Shown piece after piece: positions 6,091 to 8,769 of a DNA stretch of 8,769 nucleotides. A program made the translations under genes and the position numbers. Below the pieces are notes generated by a model. The model saw only the letters and a list, made by a program, of their open reading frames with translations, did not search any database and was not told the DNA's origin. The stretch lies in the NCBI GenBank assembly GCA_959020865.1, contig CAUEUD010000160.1, forward strand, positions 1-8,769. Direction: 5' to 3'. Positions within the stretch are counted from its first letter, which is position 1; each line of letters starts with the position of its first letter. Source of the stretch: Eubacterium limosum. Lineage in GTDB: Bacteria; Bacillota; Clostridia; Eubacteriales; Eubacteriaceae.

Positions 6091-7902
6091 ATGACTGAAG
6101 TAAAGGCAGAAGGGGTGCGCCGGAGCATCCTGGACGAACTGAATAAACTGATTGGCTACACCATGGAGAACCAGGTACTGCTGGATGAGGACGTGCTTGC
6201 AGTGCTGGTCCGGCTCACGAAGACCCTGGGACGGGAAATTCTGGTGATGACTAACGACAAAAGCAAAATTGAATATGTGGGGATTGGCGACGCGTCCAAG
6301 GTGCCTCTGGACCACTCCAAGGTTCAGGAAAACCGGAAAAGCCTGAACCGCATCCGGGTTATCCATACCCATCCCGGCGGAAACCCGCATCTGTCAGAGG
6401 AGGATTTTTCAGCGTCAGATAATTTGTCGGTGGAATGTATGGTGGCCGTGGGCGTGGGGGAAGGCAAGCCTGTACGGTTCGGTATTGGCGCGCCAGTGAT
6501 CAAAGATGGGCAGGTGGTCTATGGCATGGGCATCTGTGAGTCTCTGGCGCAGCTGAACCGCTTCCCGCTGGAAAACTATGTGCTGGCCGCTAACCGCGCT
6601 CTGCGGCGGGACCCGAGTGCGGGCTTTGACATTGAGGACGAGAGGGAGCGCGCGCTTCTCATCGGAGTAGAGGTGAGCGGCAGCCGCGGCGGTATCGACC
6701 TTGAGGAATCCATGGAGGAGCTGGCCCGGCTGGTCGAAACGGCTGAAGGCGACGTGGCTGAGGTGGTGACCCAGCACCGGCCCCAGATCGATCCGGTCTT
6801 TTATGTTGGCCGGGGAAAGCTTCTGGAAATTCTGAAAATAATCCAGAATAAGGATATCAACCTGATTGTGGCCAACGATGAGCTCAGCGCCAACCAGATC
6901 GGCAATATTGAGGGCATCACAGGGGTTAAAACCATTGACCGAACCACCATTATTCTCGATATTTTCGCCCGCCAGGCAAAAACCCGGGAGGGTAAGCTCC
7001 AGGTGGAGCTGGCCCAGCAGAAGTACCGCCTCAGCCATCTGAAGGGACTGGGGATTGTGCTGTCCCGTACTGGCGGGGGCATTGGCACCCGCGGCCCGGG
7101 TGAAAAGAAGCTGGAAACGGACAGACGCCATATCCGCAGGCAGATCGACGAGCTGGAGCGCAAAAACGCCAAAATTAACCAGACCAATGAGCTGAATGCC
7201 AAGGGCCGCAAGAAAAACAATATCCGTACCGTTTCCCTGATTGGCTATACCAACTCGGGCAAGAGCACGCTGTTTAATGTGCTCACAGAAAGCGACGCGG
7301 TCATTAAGGATGGGCTGTTCATCACCCTGGACTCCACCATCCGAAAGGTACGCCCCGAGGCCGGGGACTACCTGGTGTCCGACACGGTAGGCTTTATCGA
7401 AAAGCTTCCCCATGAGCTGATCAAGGCTTTTAAAACGACCCTGAAAGAGGTGGAAACCGCCGATCTGCTTCTGCATGTGGTGGACGCCTCCAACCCCAAT
7501 TATAAAAGTCAGATCGAGGTGGTCAATCAGGTGCTGCGGGATATCGGATCAGGCCATAAGAAGGTGCTGATGGTCTACAACAAGATGGACAGGCTGTCGC
7601 CTGAAGAGCGGGAACGCTTTGAGAACAGAGCCGCCCGGGCTGGCGACGCCATCTGCATTTCCGCAAGGGAGAAATGGCATATCGGGGCGCTGACAGAAAT
7701 AATTGACGGTGATCTCAGGGGCATGTCGCTTGAAAAGACCTATTGCATTCCTTATGAGGACAGCCGCGCCATGGCCGTGCTCCATGAAAAGAGTACGGTT
7801 CTGGATACCCGGTACGACGAGGGCGGCACACGGGTCCGGGTTTCCATCAACGCAGACTTTCCAGCGCATCAATATGAAAAGTATGAAGTAGAAGCGGAGT
7901 AA
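6091..7902 (+). CDS. hflX: Ribosome-splitting GTPase HflX with N-terminal JAMM-like domain
   Basis: HflX binds the large ribosomal subunit and splits stalled or idle 70S ribosomes using GTP. The HflX part starts near residue 187: YVGRGKLLEI (238-247), the Gly-rich GGGIGTRGPGEKKLETDRR (328-346), then the G domain with GYTNSGKST (G385-T393, Walker A), T412 (switch I), DTVGF (431-435), NKMD (497-500) and ISA (523-525). Switch I reads ITLDST instead of the usual ATLDPT. At 603 residues it is about 180 longer than E. coli-type HflX. The additional N-terminus contains H92-T-H94-P-x6-S102-x2-D105, an exact HxH-x7-S-x2-D JAMM/MPN motif like that of RadC, with E49 (GREILVM) as candidate fifth residue. 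Whether it binds metal or cleaves anything is unknown. Start ATG 6091 has AAGGAAG 5 nt upstream. A YigZ-family gene follows after 12 bases, suggesting co-transcription. Confidence 0.95.
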   Translation: MTEVKAEGVRRSILDELNKLIGYTMENQVLLDEDVLAVLVRLTKTLGREILVMTNDKSKIEYVGIGDASKVPLDHSKVQENRKSLNRIRVIHTHPGGNPHLSEEDFSASDNLSVECMVAVGVGEGKPVRFGIGAPVIKDGQVVYGMGICESLAQLNRFPLENYVLAANRALRRDPSAGFDIEDERERALLIGVEVSGSRGGIDLEESMEELARLVETAEGDVAEVVTQHRPQIDPVFYVGRGKLLEILKIIQNKDINLIVANDELSANQIGNIEGITGVKTIDRTTIILDIFARQAKTREGKLQVELAQQKYRLSHLKGLGIVLSRTGGGIGTRGPGEKKLETDRRHIRRQIDELERKNAKINQTNELNAKGRKKNNIRTVSLIGYTNSGKSTLFNVLTESDAVIKDGLFITLDSTIRKVRPEAGDYLVSDTVGFIEKLPHELIKAFKTTLKEVETADLLLHVVDASNPNYKSQIEVVNQVLRDIGSGHKKVLMVYNKMDRLSPEERERFENRAARAGDAICISAREKWHIGALTEIIDGDLRGMSLEKTYCIPYEDSRAMAVLHEKSTVLDTRYDEGGTRVRVSINADFPAHQYEKYEVEAE

Positions 7903-7914
7903 CAGGAGGATAGA

Positions 7915-8556
7915 ATGGAACAGCAGGATTATCTGACCGTGCTCACCCCCTTTGAGACAGAGCTTGAGATTAAAAAATCCCGTTTTATCGGGCGGGTTTA
8001 TCCCATTCAGGATGAAACTGAGGCGGATACGATTCTCGCCGGGGTAAAAAAAGAGCATTACAAGGCCACCCACGTTTGCTCTGCCTGGGTTTTAAACACA
8101 GTTCCGGCCCGCCAGAAGGCAAGCGACGACGGCGAGCCCTCGGGAACGGCCGGGAAGCCGATTTTGGAGGTCATTAACAAGCGCGCGGTTAAAAATGTAC
8201 TGGTGCTGGTCATCCGCTATTTTGGCGGGATCAAGCTGGGCGCTGGCGGTCTTATCCGGGCCTACAGCGGGACAGCGGCCGAAGTGCTGAATCAGTGCGA
8301 GGTAGTCAAAAAGCAGTTTTCAGACATTATTACGGTTGAGATCGACTATACGAGCTACGGCGGACTGATGAATGTGCTGGCCGCCGCGGGCTATAAGCCA
8401 ACTGCCGAAAGCTTTGGCGAAAAGGTGGGTCTGGACTTTGAAATCGAGGTAAAGAAAACCGAGGGTTTCCTGACGCTGGTCCGGGAAACCACCAACGGGC
8501 GTTTTGATTACGCGGTTGTGGAGCAGCGCTACGTGGACATACCTTTTTTAAATTAA
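7915..8556 (+). CDS. YigZ/IMPACT family protein
   Basis: Cytosolic 213-residue protein of the YigZ/IMPACT (UPF0029) family. Eukaryotic IMPACT proteins modulate Gcn1/Gcn2 translation control; the role of bacterial members is not settled. The N-terminal domain shows KSRFIGRVYP (21-30), THVCSAW (52-58), SDDGEPSGTAGKPIL (70-84) and RYFGGIKLGAGGLIRAY (101-117), the family hallmarks. Residues about 138-193 fit the ferredoxin-like DUF1949 C-terminal domain. Length is normal for the family (about 200-215). ATG 7915 is preceded by AGGAGG at 7904-7909 with a 5-nt spacer. It lies 12 bases after hflX and is probably translated from the same mRNA. This pairing with a ribosome-splitting factor is compatible with a translation-related role, but that is inference. 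Confidence 0.95.
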   Translation: MEQQDYLTVLTPFETELEIKKSRFIGRVYPIQDETEADTILAGVKKEHYKATHVCSAWVLNTVPARQKASDDGEPSGTAGKPILEVINKRAVKNVLVLVIRYFGGIKLGAGGLIRAYSGTAAEVLNQCEVVKKQFSDIITVEIDYTSYGGLMNVLAAAGYKPTAESFGEKVGLDFEIEVKKTEGFLTLVRETTNGRFDYAVVEQRYVDIPFLN

Positions 8557-8559
8557 GCG

Positions 8560-8588
8560 TTGATGAACCGAAACGTGTATGATACAAT
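8560..8588 (+). promoter_or_regulatory. Probable promoter of the yebC-family gene
   Basis: TTGATG (8560-8565), a 17-nt spacer and TACAAT (8583-8588), with TG at 8580-8581 as an extended -10. Predicted start near 8595 leaves a leader of about 90 nt. No terminator separates it from the gene before, so read-through from hflX remains possible. Confidence 0.6.
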
Positions 8589-8626
8589 TAATAGTCGGAA
8601 CAAGAATTTATATAAAGCATTGCAGT

Positions 8627-8646
8627 AAAGGCGTATAACGCGCTTT
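8627..8646 (+). other. Small hairpin in the yebC-family leader
   Basis: AAAG-GCGT (8627-8634) can pair with ACGC (8638-8641) and, past one bulged G, CTTT (8643-8646). It is flanked by two direct copies of TTGCAGT (8620-8626 and 8649-8655). There is no T run, so it is not a terminator. It may be incidental. Confidence 0.3.
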
Positions 8647-8683
8647 GTTGCAGTGATGATTGAACTTTAAACGGAGGAATAAT

Positions 8684-8769
8684 ATGTCAGGACATTCAAA
8701 ATGGGCCAATATTAAAAACAGAAAAGGAAAACAGGATGCTGCCAAGGGTAAGGTTTTTACTAAAATGGC
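8684..8769 (+). CDS. YebC/PmpR-family regulator, 3'-truncated by window edge
   Basis: Only the first 28 codons are present, but they match the strongly conserved N-terminus of the YebC/PmpR family: MSGHSKWANIKNRKGKQD, then KGKVFTKM. Members are cytosolic DNA-binding regulators, and recent work also links them to translation of difficult sequences. The ATG at 8684 has GGAGG at 8673-8677, 6 nt upstream. The family is usually about 240-250 residues, so nearly 90 percent lies beyond the window. Identification rests on the N-terminal signature alone, which is distinctive. Confidence 0.92.
   Translation, partial: MSGHSKWANIKNRKGKQDAAKGKVFTKM

Noticed and set aside
6415..7476. A 353-codon open frame on the minus strand inside hflX
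   Set aside because: It is a shadow of the GC-biased hflX codons with no ribosome binding site or recognisable domain, while hflX itself has every expected motif.

Overview
The window looks like a chromosomal stretch from a Gram-positive, anaerobic Clostridia-type bacterium. The evidence is strong AGGAGG ribosome binding sites, consensus sigma-A promoters, a class A penicillin-binding protein with a Lys/Pro-rich cytoplasmic tail and an Ig-like tail, a long clostridial-type HflX, and a DUF2284 cysteine protein. A Eubacterium-like (Eubacteriaceae) origin is my best guess, but it is an inference from gene content and not a measured assignment.

Layout. (1) Bases 2-1531, plus strand: the 3' part of a sodium:solute symporter, whose first codons lie before the window. 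(2) 1532-1946: a noncoding stretch with repeat copy 1, a rho-independent terminator, and an excellent promoter for the next gene. (3) 1947-2552, plus: a small soluble DUF2284 protein with eight cysteines and its own promoter and terminator. (4) 2553-2851: a bidirectional terminator and repeat copy 2, which is inverted relative to copy 1. (5) 2852-5674, minus: a bifunctional PBP1A-type peptidoglycan synthase. (6) 5675-6090: a divergent promoter region holding a third, diverged repeat copy in the probable hflX leader. (7) 6091-8556, plus: hflX and a YigZ/IMPACT-family gene, 12 bases apart and probably co-transcribed. (8) 8684 to the window end, plus: the first 28 codons of a YebC/PmpR-family gene, with its own promoter.

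How the genes fit together. The right half has a translation-stress flavour: HflX splits ribosomes, the IMPACT family is linked to translation control in eukaryotes, and YebC proteins act in transcription regulation and have been tied to translation. The left half is a membrane carrier, a putative metal-binding protein and a cell-wall synthase, with no evident common pathway.

Two things stand out. The HflX carries an N-terminal domain of about 185 residues with a complete JAMM/MPN-type metal motif (HxH-x7-S-x2-D) resembling RadC, fused to a ribosome-splitting GTPase. The three intergenic repeats share one architecture: an imperfect outer stem closing over three hairpins, with conserved linkers. 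Stem sequences differ between copies while pairing is largely kept. Copies 1 and 2 bracket the DUF2284 gene in inverted orientation.
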